From contig JANQHL010000105.1 of assembly GCA_028277085.1 (NCBI GenBank), positions 1 to 47,517 of the forward strand: a stretch of DNA of 47,517 bases. Direction: 5' to 3'. Position numbers and translations under genes: made by a program. The DNA comes from Flavobacteriaceae bacterium (GTDB taxonomy: Bacteria > Bacteroidota > Bacteroidia > Flavobacteriales > Flavobacteriaceae). The notes under the pieces were generated by a model. That model searched no databases. It worked only from the letters and a program-made list of their open reading frames with translations, and was not told the origin of the DNA. Numbering within the stretch: the stretch's first letter is position 1; every line of letters starts with the position of its first letter. Of this stretch, positions 29,501 through 36,269 are shown piece after piece.

Positions 29501-29737
29501 AACAAAAGCAAAAGCGAAGTTGGGGCAAACAATGCTCCAACTCCGGGTGATGCTCGTTTTATTGCAGGCAGGGCTTTGCGTACTACCTATGGCCCTACCG
29601 GCACGCATGAAAAGGCATTGGATCGCGCCACACAACAACTGGCGCCGCTGGAAAGCAAGGTGAAAGCTACCACAGCACGGCTAAGTGGTTTACTGCAGCG
29701 CCTGGAAGCTATTGGTGCTCCTATGATTGAAGAGTAG
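26501..29737 (+). CDS. BNR/sortilin-like beta-propeller secreted protein (WD40/YVTN/BNR-like)
   Basis: 1078 aa; signal peptide; repeated STDAGKTWKNM, SLDGGETWKRT, STDGGETWEKL, SEDGGENWRKV, STDAGRTWRLI Asp-box motifs. Confidence 0.9.
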   Translation: MKKILLGIFLCYVFIAIGQENEGVMSSSTFSELKFRNIGPAFTSGRIAEIAIDPTNQNIMYVAVGSGNVWKTVNAGTTWQPIFDKEKSYSIGCITIDPNNPHTIWVGTGENVGGRHVGFGDGIYRSTDAGKTWKNMGLQGTQHLSKIIVHPENSDVIWVAAQGPLWNKGGERGLYKSLDGGETWKRTLGNDKWTGVTDVVIDPRNPNMLIAATWDRHRTVAAYMGGGPGSGLHRSTDGGETWEKLTEGIPKSNLGKIGLALSPFNPDVVYAAIELDRTTGGLFLSTDRGSSWTKQSDMISGATGPHYYQELYADPHHEGRIYLMNNNVLVSDDHGKTYYRMRREYMHSDMHAVAFRKNDPNYIIMGSDGGIYETFDGTKTWRFVSNLPLTQYYKLAVDDAKPFYNIYGGTQDNGSHKGPSRTNRREGILNRDWTKVLGADGHQSATEPGNPDITYGEFQQGRLFRIDHKTGESVFIAPQPGLNEPYERFNWDAPILVSPHDPKRLYFASYRVWRSDNRGDDWRAVSGDLTKGLERIKQPIMGSLQSWDNAWDVKAMSNYSTITSLAESPIKEGLLYAGTDDGIIQVSEDGGENWRKVAFEGIRGLPNTAFVNDVRADLFDANTVYAALDNHKFGDFKPYLIKSTDAGRTWRLINGDLPNRLLTWRLVQDHINKDLMFLATEFGIYFTINGGTNWIQFKGGLPTLSFRDITIQRRENDIVAASFGRGFFVLDDYSALRSISQSDLEQNEALLFKTRKADWYIPVSDINGSHGAQEYRAKNPEFGATFTYYLRDEYTTLDKKRKEGEKKLTKAGQDIPFPGWEAIEQERRQEGPKIMLTITDSAGKVVKTLNAKPKKGMNRTSWDLSTNSKNVVRLDAKARDSDFFGPSGTIVTPGTYSVSLSKVVDGVTTQLVAPQEFEVVRMLEPAVQGASAEEFAAFKAKFDTFQESLSATNILLTKAKKRVKAMRKAFLLADQQPVDLSNALFTLASELEDLDTQLNGNKSKSEVGANNAPTPGDARFIAGRALRTTYGPTGTHEKALDRATQQLAPLESKVKATTARLSGLLQRLEAIGAPMIEE

Positions 29738-29760
29738 TCAATTGCAATAGTACATTTAAA

Positions 29761-29787
29761 AATCCCCGCAATGCCGGGGATTTTTTG
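29761..29787 (+). terminator. Rho-independent terminator
   Basis: AATCCCCGcaatgcCGGGGATTTTTTG after the BNR protein gene. Confidence 0.85.
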
Positions 29788-29847
29788 TTAACGCAATGGG
29801 TTCGAAAACAGTATATTTGGGAGATTCCCTTATGTACCATCCATACT

Positions 29848-30024
29848 ATGATCCAATTCTTCAGAAGAATCCGCCAAAAACTGCTATCTGAAAATACGTT
29901 TAAAAAGTATCTGCTTTATGCAGTCGGAGAGATTGTCTTCGAGATTATTATTTTAATACGTCTAAATTTAGGTTTGAAAATGATTTTTCTCCCCTCCCAG
30001 GAGGGGAGAAATGCTATTCCATGA
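29848..30024 (+). pseudogene. Truncated DUF6090 family paralogue A (N-terminal about 50 codons)
   Basis: MIQFFRRIRQKLLSENTFKKYLLYAVGEIVFEIIILIRLNLGLKMIFLPSQEGRNAIP*; similarity to paralogues degrades after GEIV; ends in a CTCCCCTCCCAGGAGGGGAG palindrome. Confidence 0.75.
29991..30011. repeat. CCCCTCC/GGAGGGG palindrome (solo)
   Basis: ctcccctcccaggaggggag, same family as the ends of the DUF559 cassette. Confidence 0.75.
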
Positions 30025-30821
30025 TCCAGCTGTTCCGAAAAATCCGCCAAAAACTGTTTATGGACCTGCCTGACGGCAAGGCAGGGAACCCGCCCGAACG
30101 TACCCGTTCAGTACGGGCGGGTAAATTCTCGAAGTACCTGTTCTATGCTCTAGGCGAGATTATTCTGGTTGTCATCGGCATTTTGATTGCGCTCCAGATA
30201 AACAACAACAATGAAAAGCGCAAGGAACGTGCCAAGGAACAGGCCTTTTTACGAGAGATCAACCTGGACTTTAAGTCCAATAAGGAACAGCTGGACTCCA
30301 TAGTTGCATTCAACAAAATTAGCTATCATGCGGCCTCACGGCTTCTGGCAATTATGAAAACATTCGACCCAAACGATCCAAAAATCACGGAAGCAAATGC
30401 TCACTTTGCAGATAGTATAGGCTATTATAACAAACTGACTTGGCGAAACAAATCCTTCAATCCAAAAAACGGAACAGTTGAGGCCCTTTTAAATTCTTCA
30501 TCCTTTGATCTGATCAGCAATGACACCCTTAGAAGAAACCTCATTTCCTGGAAGGATGTGCTCTCTGACTATTTGGAAGAAGAAGAATTCGGGGCTAATT
30601 TCTTATTTTACGAATATGGCCCCTGGGTACACCTAAATTTTGACCCGGATAGTGATAACGACCCGGATAATGTTAAAGCCTTATTTAGTAAAGCCCATAG
30701 AAATTTTATTTACAAAAGGGCTGGTGACCTTAACAACAACATTACTGCCGTAAGGGAAGAGGGTATTTTGACAATGATCAATGAAATCATCCGACTAACC
30801 GAACACGCATCCCATGATTAA
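30021..30821 (+). CDS. DUF6090 family protein B, carrying palindrome-encoded insert
   Basis: MIQLFRKIRQKLFM-DLPDGKAGNPPERTRSVRAG-KFSKYLFYALGEIILVVIGILIALQINNNNEKRKE...; TM helix typical of DUF6090. Confidence 0.85.
   Translation: MIQLFRKIRQKLFMDLPDGKAGNPPERTRSVRAGKFSKYLFYALGEIILVVIGILIALQINNNNEKRKERAKEQAFLREINLDFKSNKEQLDSIVAFNKISYHAASRLLAIMKTFDPNDPKITEANAHFADSIGYYNKLTWRNKSFNPKNGTVEALLNSSSFDLISNDTLRRNLISWKDVLSDYLEEEEFGANFLFYEYGPWVHLNFDPDSDNDPDNVKALFSKAHRNFIYKRAGDLNNNITAVREEGILTMINEIIRLTEHASHD
30063..30122. repeat. Palindromic element P1+P2 in frame inside DUF6090 B
   Basis: GACCTGCCTGACGGCAAGGCAGGGAACCCGCCCGAACGTACCCGTTCAGTACGGGCGGGT: two adjacent palindromes. Confidence 0.85.
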
Positions 30822-30855
30822 GTTCTTCCGTCGCATCCGTCAAAAACTCCTCTCG

Positions 30856-30915
30856 GACCTGTCTGCCGGCAAGGCAGGAAACCCGGCTGAAGGTACCAAT
30901 TCGGTACGGGCTGGC
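30856..30915. repeat. Palindromic element P1+P2 (variant) inside DUF6090 C
   Basis: GACCTGTCTGCCGGCAAGGCAGGAAACCCGGCTGAAGGTACCAATTCGGTACGGGCTGG. Confidence 0.8.
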
Positions 30916-31003
30916 CAGTTCTCCAGCTACCTATTTTGCACTTGTGGTGAGATTGTCCCCATGTTTTTTGATAGTATACCTGTAAATACGAGCACAAAAA
31001 CAT

Positions 31004-31037
31004 ATACCTTCCCCTCCAGGGAGGGGATTAAGGGGTG
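31004..31037. repeat. Left imperfect inverted repeat of DUF559 cassette
   Basis: ATACCTTCCCCTCCAGGGAGGGGATTAAGGGGTG; reverse complement CACCCCTTAATCCCCTCCCTGGAGGGGAAGGTAT resembles 31412-31443. Confidence 0.75.
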
Positions 31038-31046
31038 GATAAGACT

Positions 31047-31454
31047 ATGAGAAAAATAATTCCATATAATCCCGATTTAGTATCATTGGCAAAGAAGTTG
31101 AGGAAAAACATGACCCTTGGTGAAATCGCCCTTTGGCGGGAAATCAAAGGAAAAAAAATAGGCTTCCAGTTCAGCAGACAAATACCTATAGACCAGTTTA
31201 TTGTAGACTTTTACTGCAAGGACTTGAGATTGGCTATTGAGGTAGACGGCTCAATTCACTTTAAGGAAGGCCATCCGGAAAGGGATGAAAAGCGCCAACG
31301 CCCGCTGGAATCACTTGGTGTTAAAGTGATCCGGTTCAGTGACACCGATGTGAAAAATAATCTTAGCCAAGTTTTAGATGAAATACAAGATGAAATTGAA
31401 AAATTGAAACTCACCCCTAGCCCCTCCCCGGAGGGGAAAAATACTACTCCATGA
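31047..31454 (+). CDS. DUF559 (Vsr-like PD-(D/E)XK) endonuclease domain protein
   Basis: MRKIIPYNPDLVSLAKKLRKNMTLGEIALWREIKGKKIGFQFSRQIPIDQFIVDFYCKDLRLAIEVDGSIHFKEGHPERDEKRQRPLESLGVKVIRFSDTDV. Confidence 0.92.
   Translation: MRKIIPYNPDLVSLAKKLRKNMTLGEIALWREIKGKKIGFQFSRQIPIDQFIVDFYCKDLRLAIEVDGSIHFKEGHPERDEKRQRPLESLGVKVIRFSDTDVKNNLSQVLDEIQDEIEKLKLTPSPSPEGKNTTP
31412..31443. repeat. Right imperfect inverted repeat of DUF559 cassette
   Basis: CACCCCTAGCCCCTCCCCGGAGGGGAAAAATA. Confidence 0.75.
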
Positions 31455-32212
31455 TCCAATTCTTTCGCCATATTCGTCAAAAACTCCTCCGGGAGAATCG
31501 ATTTTCCAAGTATCTGCTGTATGCCATCGGCGAAATAATCCTGGTGGTTATCGGAATTCTTATTGCGCTTCAGGTGAACAACTGGAACAATCTTAAGGCG
31601 GAAAGACAAATTGAAAAGACGTATTTAGAAGCCTTACAATCTGAATTTGAGACCAACCTGCAACGATTAAATACTGCTATAGAACTCAATGAGCAATTGG
31701 TGACGCAACTTGACGAACTCCTCACTTTTTTTGAAAAAGAGAAGTTGGATACTACTTCTTCAAAGGCTATTGCTAACATCGTCGGAACTACATTGCGGTA
31801 CGAAGTATTCTATAACCCTTCTACCGGGGTACAAACGGATATCATAAGCTCAGGGAACTTAAAACAGCTTAAAAATCCATTGCTGCGACAAAAAATTGCT
31901 TCTTTTGGAAATGCTTTGGAAAGCGTTAAACGCCAGGAGAGCCGGGCGGTAGCTCGAAGAAATAACTTAGGGGAATACATGACCGAAAAAATAAGCATCC
32001 GGAATATATTCAAAGCGGTGGGGAATGAGGTTGCCGGAAGTTCTCAATTTGAAGGAGTAGCTGTAAAAAGGTTGTTTGATTACTTGCCAGTGGAAAACGA
32101 TTTGATTTTTTACCAGGCCATTTCTCAAACCACCAATGCAATCTACTACGCTCCGCTAAAAAAGGATATTAAGGAGATTCTAGAAATAATAGCTGCGGAA
32201 CTTCAACTTTAG
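31451..32212 (+). CDS. DUF6090 family protein D (no palindrome insert)
   Basis: MIQFFRHIRQKLLRENRFSKYLLYAIGEIILVVIGILIALQVNNWNNLKAERQ.... Confidence 0.9.
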   Translation: MIQFFRHIRQKLLRENRFSKYLLYAIGEIILVVIGILIALQVNNWNNLKAERQIEKTYLEALQSEFETNLQRLNTAIELNEQLVTQLDELLTFFEKEKLDTTSSKAIANIVGTTLRYEVFYNPSTGVQTDIISSGNLKQLKNPLLRQKIASFGNALESVKRQESRAVARRNNLGEYMTEKISIRNIFKAVGNEVAGSSQFEGVAVKRLFDYLPVENDLIFYQAISQTTNAIYYAPLKKDIKEILEIIAAELQL

Positions 32213-32215
32213 AGC

Positions 32216-33028
32216 ATGCTACGATTCTTCCGCCAACTTCGCCAAAATCTACTTTCAGATCTGTCTGCCGGCAAGACAGGAAACCCGCCCGAACGTACCC
32301 GTTCAGTAGGGCCGGGTAAATTCTCAAAATACCTACTCTACGCTATAGGTGAGATTGTACTTGTGGTCATTGGTATTCTAATTGCCTTACAGATCAATAA
32401 TTATAGTGAGTACCAAAAGGAGCGAAAGCAAGAAAAGATCCTACTTACTAACCTTTCTAATGACGTTGGATTGGACATCCTGCAAATAGAAAACAATTCC
32501 AGGCTATCCAGGGAAAGACTAAACCGACTGGACAGTTTGGTACAACTCCTAAAAACGCCTGACAATATGGATGTCACCAGTTTTGTAAGACAGTCCTATG
32601 AGTTTGTCTTTGACCAATATTTTAAAAGCAATAGTGGCATTTTTGACGAAGCCGTGTCATCGGGGAAAATGAGTTACGTTAAAAATGAGTCGCTCCGTCA
32701 ACGTATTTTTAATTATTACCGCAATGCTAAAGAAACCTATACCGATGGTACTACGCGACAGATTACAGATGAGTTCATCACCCCGCTCCTGGTGGAACAT
32801 GTATATCTGAATCAGGAAGGGCTTGCCATGTTGGGCATGAAAGCAGCTGATATTGCGATGCTGGATAAGCTGGATGTGCATCAACTCTCCAAAAACCGGG
32901 AGTATTGGAAAATGGTATTGTTAAAATTCGGAGGGAATCAGGAGCAGATAATTCGCTGGGATGGGATTAAACGTCGCGCACAGACATTAAAGGAAAACAT
33001 CGACAAGGAGTTGGAACAACTAAATTGA
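32216..33028 (+). CDS. DUF6090 family protein E, carrying palindrome-encoded insert
   Basis: MLRFFRQLRQNLLS-DLSAGKTGNPPERTRSVGPG-KFSKYLLYAIGEIVLVVIGILIALQINNYSEYQKERK.... Confidence 0.88.
   Translation: MLRFFRQLRQNLLSDLSAGKTGNPPERTRSVGPGKFSKYLLYAIGEIVLVVIGILIALQINNYSEYQKERKQEKILLTNLSNDVGLDILQIENNSRLSRERLNRLDSLVQLLKTPDNMDVTSFVRQSYEFVFDQYFKSNSGIFDEAVSSGKMSYVKNESLRQRIFNYYRNAKETYTDGTTRQITDEFITPLLVEHVYLNQEGLAMLGMKAADIAMLDKLDVHQLSKNREYWKMVLLKFGGNQEQIIRWDGIKRRAQTLKENIDKELEQLN
32258..32317. repeat. Palindromic element P1+P2 (decayed arm) inside DUF6090 E
   Basis: GATCTGTCTGCCGGCAAGACAGGAAACCCGCCCGAACGTACCCGTTCAGTAGGGCCGGGT. Confidence 0.82.
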
Positions 33029-33030
33029 TT

Positions 33031-33789
33031 ATGGAATTTACTGGTAAAAAAGTACTGATCACAGGAGCTTCCCGGGGTATCGGCAAGGCAACGGCCTTGG
33101 CTTTTGCTGAAAAAGGGGCCAAAGTAGGGCTGAACTTTAGAAGCAATGTTGAAGAAGCCGAAAAAACACTGGCGGAATTAACCGGAAAGGGGCACGAGCT
33201 CTTCCAAAACGACATCAGTAAGAAGGAAAACTGCGAAACCCTTATTAATGATTTTGTATCAGCATATGGTCAACTAGATGTCCTGGTGAATAATGCCGGG
33301 ATTTCTATTTTTCACGAAATAGATCAAGTCGACTTTGAGCACTGGACCCATGCCTGGGAAACCACTTTTCAGACCAATCTTTTTGCAACAGCTAATCTGT
33401 GTTATTGGGGTGCCAAGGCGATGATCGAAACCGGGGGTGGTCGTATCGTTAATGTTTCTTCCCGGGGCGCTTTTCGCGGTGAACCTACTAAACCTGCCTA
33501 CGGTGCCAGCAAAGCCGCCTTGAACGCCATGAGTCAGTCCCTGGCCAAAAAACTAGCGCCTCATAACATCTATATCGGAGTAGTGGCACCAGGCTTCACG
33601 GAAACCGAAATGGCTGCGGTAACCCTCACTCCTGTTGAGCGCGAAAACCTCTTAAGAGAATCACCGTTTCAACGTATGGCACAACCTAAAGAAGTAGCCC
33701 ATGCCATTTTATTTTTAGCTTCGGAAGGAGCAGAATACACCTCGGGGACCATTATTGATGTGAATGGGGCATCCTATCTAAGAAGCTAA
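33031..33789 (+). CDS. SDR family NAD(P)-dependent oxidoreductase
   Basis: MEFTGKKVLITGASRGIGKATA...NNAGISIF...YGASKAALNAMSQSLAKKLAP...TSGTIIDVNGASYLRS. Confidence 0.95.
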   Translation: MEFTGKKVLITGASRGIGKATALAFAEKGAKVGLNFRSNVEEAEKTLAELTGKGHELFQNDISKKENCETLINDFVSAYGQLDVLVNNAGISIFHEIDQVDFEHWTHAWETTFQTNLFATANLCYWGAKAMIETGGGRIVNVSSRGAFRGEPTKPAYGASKAALNAMSQSLAKKLAPHNIYIGVVAPGFTETEMAAVTLTPVERENLLRESPFQRMAQPKEVAHAILFLASEGAEYTSGTIIDVNGASYLRS

Positions 33790-33793
33790 ATAA

Positions 33794-34993
33794 ATGAAAA
33801 TGATATCGCGAATTGAATTTATTAAAACCTGTAGTCTCTTTGGAATATCCTTGCCCTTTCAAACCGTATTAAAGGCCTGTTCCTCGGGTTCAGAGGAGCC
33901 GATTATCGCAGGTGATTTTGAGGGCACCGTGTTGATCGTAGGAGCGGGAGCAGCAGGAATGGCTACTGCCTATTTATTGCAACAGTTGGGCGTGGAATAT
34001 CAAATTTTGGAAGCGGATTCCTCCTATGGGGGAAGGTTCCGCAGCACAAATGACTTTGCGGATTTTCCCATTCCTCTGGGTGCCGAGTGGCTTCATGTTT
34101 CAGAAGCTGAGCTCCCGGCTATTGTCAATGATAGCGCTGTGCAAGTCACTACAGTTACACAAGGGTATTCGGCTACGGACACCTATGGATTCTACCGTAA
34201 TGGGGTCCTCACCGTTGAGGAAGCTGGAGCTGGCATAAACAGCTATATAGACCAAAAGTTCATCGGATCTTCTTGGTTCGATTTTTTTGACCAATATATC
34301 GTACCCAGCATTCGCAATAAAATGCGGTTCAACACGCATATCGTTTCCATCGATTATTCGGGTGACAAGGTGATTGCTTCAGAGGATAACGGAAACCAAT
34401 ATGAAGCAGATAAATTAGTGCTTACAGTACCTTTAAAAATCTTGCAATTGGGTGAGATCCGTTTTGGTCCTTCTTTACCAAACAACAAACAACGGGCTAT
34501 TGCCAATGCCAACATTTGGGGTGGGATCAAAATTTTTCTAAAGTTTACTGAAAAATTCTATCCCACTTTTTTGGAATTTGATGATAGCGAGACCAACGAA
34601 GGGCAACGCACGTATTACGATGCCGCCTATGGACAAAATACTTCGGATAATGTGCTTGGTTTGTTTGCGGTAGGCAAACAAGCGGAACCCTATCAAAATT
34701 TAAGGGGTGATGCCCAGCGGGATTATGTCTTAAACGAATTGGATGTCATTTTCAATGGAAAAGCCTCTGAAACCTTTCAGGAGATTTTGGTGCAAAACTG
34801 GAATGAACAACCCTTTGCCAGAGCGGCTTACCTAGCCGATGTGGCCCCAAGCGCTACCTCAAGGATTATGGCAGAATCGGTGGATGATAAATTGTATTTC
34901 GCGGGTGATTCCTACACCCAGGAGGATGATTGGAGTGCGGTACACAATGCCGCGCGTTCGGCCAGAGATGCGGTTCGAGAATTGATTCGGTAA
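33794..34993 (+). CDS. FAD-dependent amine oxidase family protein
   Basis: TVLIVGAGAAGMATAYLLQQLGVEYQILEADSSYGGRFRS...KLYFAGDSYTQEDDWSAVHNAARSARDAVREL. Confidence 0.9.
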   Translation: MKMISRIEFIKTCSLFGISLPFQTVLKACSSGSEEPIIAGDFEGTVLIVGAGAAGMATAYLLQQLGVEYQILEADSSYGGRFRSTNDFADFPIPLGAEWLHVSEAELPAIVNDSAVQVTTVTQGYSATDTYGFYRNGVLTVEEAGAGINSYIDQKFIGSSWFDFFDQYIVPSIRNKMRFNTHIVSIDYSGDKVIASEDNGNQYEADKLVLTVPLKILQLGEIRFGPSLPNNKQRAIANANIWGGIKIFLKFTEKFYPTFLEFDDSETNEGQRTYYDAAYGQNTSDNVLGLFAVGKQAEPYQNLRGDAQRDYVLNELDVIFNGKASETFQEILVQNWNEQPFARAAYLADVAPSATSRIMAESVDDKLYFAGDSYTQEDDWSAVHNAARSARDAVRELIR

Positions 34994-35041
34994 TTGGTAT
35001 CCCGAATCGAGCTTCGTATCTTAGAAGCTGAATCCTAAGAT

Positions 35042-35785
35042 ATGACCACCCACCATAATGAAGACAATATTCACCGGAAATCCGGGCTTTTTAAACGTTT
35101 TGAAAAATACCTGGGAGAGTTTGTTTACGGGGGTATTGATGGTTGCGTAACCACCTTTGCGGTTGTAGCGGGTTCTGTTGGTGCGGGATTGGATAGTGCG
35201 GTAATCATTATTTTAGGATTTGCTAACCTGCTGGCCGATGGTTTTGCGATGTCCGTAGGGGCCTACTTATCTACCAGGTCTGAAATTGACAACTACAACA
35301 AACATAAACAGATTGAGTACTGGGAGATTGATAACCTCCCGGATGTGGAACGACAGGAGATCCGGGAGATTTATGCTGCTAAAGGCTTTAAAGGTCCGTT
35401 ATTGGAACAGGTGGTGGAAGTGATCACAAGTGACCGGGAAGTATGGGTGAACGATATGATGCGGGAAGAATTGGAAATGATGGTAGAGGATAAATCCCCT
35501 GTCTGGATAGGTGCGGTAACCTATACTTCGTTTATCCTAATAGGTCTGATCCCCCTGTTGGTTTATGTCATAGATTATCTTTCCCCGCAAGCCTACAATC
35601 TCTTTGCAGCGGCCTCTTTACTCACGGCTATTGGTTTTATCATCATTGGTTGGCTAAAAACCTATGTAAATCAGACTTCCGTATGGAAAGGTATCCTGGA
35701 AACCCTTGCCCTGGGATGTATTGCTGCTGTAGTGGCTTACTTTGTAGGCGACTTTTTAGAGCAGTTGATTGTGGGACAAACGTAG
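35042..35785 (+). CDS. VIT1/CCC1 transporter family protein
   Basis: [59 protein letters not shown]. Confidence 0.95.
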   Translation: MTTHHNEDNIHRKSGLFKRFEKYLGEFVYGGIDGCVTTFAVVAGSVGAGLDSAVIIILGFANLLADGFAMSVGAYLSTRSEIDNYNKHKQIEYWEIDNLPDVERQEIREIYAAKGFKGPLLEQVVEVITSDREVWVNDMMREELEMMVEDKSPVWIGAVTYTSFILIGLIPLLVYVIDYLSPQAYNLFAAASLLTAIGFIIIGWLKTYVNQTSVWKGILETLALGCIAAVVAYFVGDFLEQLIVGQT

Positions 35786-35792
35786 ATTTGGA

Positions 35793-36269
35793 ATGAAGAC
35801 CGCAACTGTTTCACAACTTAAAAAAGAATTACTACATCGAAATCCTGATGAATTAATAGCGTTATGCCTACGCCTTTCAAAATTCAAAAAGGAAAACAAA
35901 GAACTGCTGACCTATTTGTTATTTGAAGGGGATGATGAAGCAGGGTACATTGCCAGCGTAAAGGGAGAACTGGATGTATGGTTTTCCGAAATTAATACTA
36001 CCAGTTATTACTATATCAAAAAAAGTGTGCGGAAGATCCTCAGGAATCTCAAAAAATACATTCGGTATTCCGGTAACAAAGAAACCGAGGTGGAGCTACT
36101 CCTTTACTTTTGCAAACAACTAAAGTACTTTAGCCCTTCCATCAGAAGGAATATTACCTTGACCAATTTATATGAGCGTCAATTGTTATACCTCGAAAAG
36201 AAAATTGCGCTACTGCATGAGGATTTGCAATACGATTATGGAGTATTGCTGCAAAGCCTTCGCAAATGA
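35793..36269 (+). CDS. Conserved hypothetical protein
   Basis: MKTATVSQLKKELLHRNPDELIALCLRLSKFKKENKELLTYLLFEGDDEAGY...; follows the VIT gene and overlaps the AraC gene. Confidence 0.75.
   Translation: MKTATVSQLKKELLHRNPDELIALCLRLSKFKKENKELLTYLLFEGDDEAGYIASVKGELDVWFSEINTTSYYYIKKSVRKILRNLKKYIRYSGNKETEVELLLYFCKQLKYFSPSIRRNITLTNLYERQLLYLEKKIALLHEDLQYDYGVLLQSLRK

Larger units (their letters stand above)
30814..31050 (+). pseudogene. Truncated DUF6090 paralogue C, with palindrome insert
   Basis: MIKFFRRIRQKLLSDLSAGKAGNPAEGTNSVRAGQFSSYLFCTCGEIVPMFFDSIPVNTSTKTYTFPSREGIKGWIRL*; breaks down after GEIV as in A. Confidence 0.75.

Noticed and set aside
31047-31454. DUF559 protein as part of a restriction-modification or Vsr repair operon
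   Set aside because: No methyltransferase or mismatch-repair gene adjacent; cassette-like flanks fit better with a mobile ORF, though function remains unknown.
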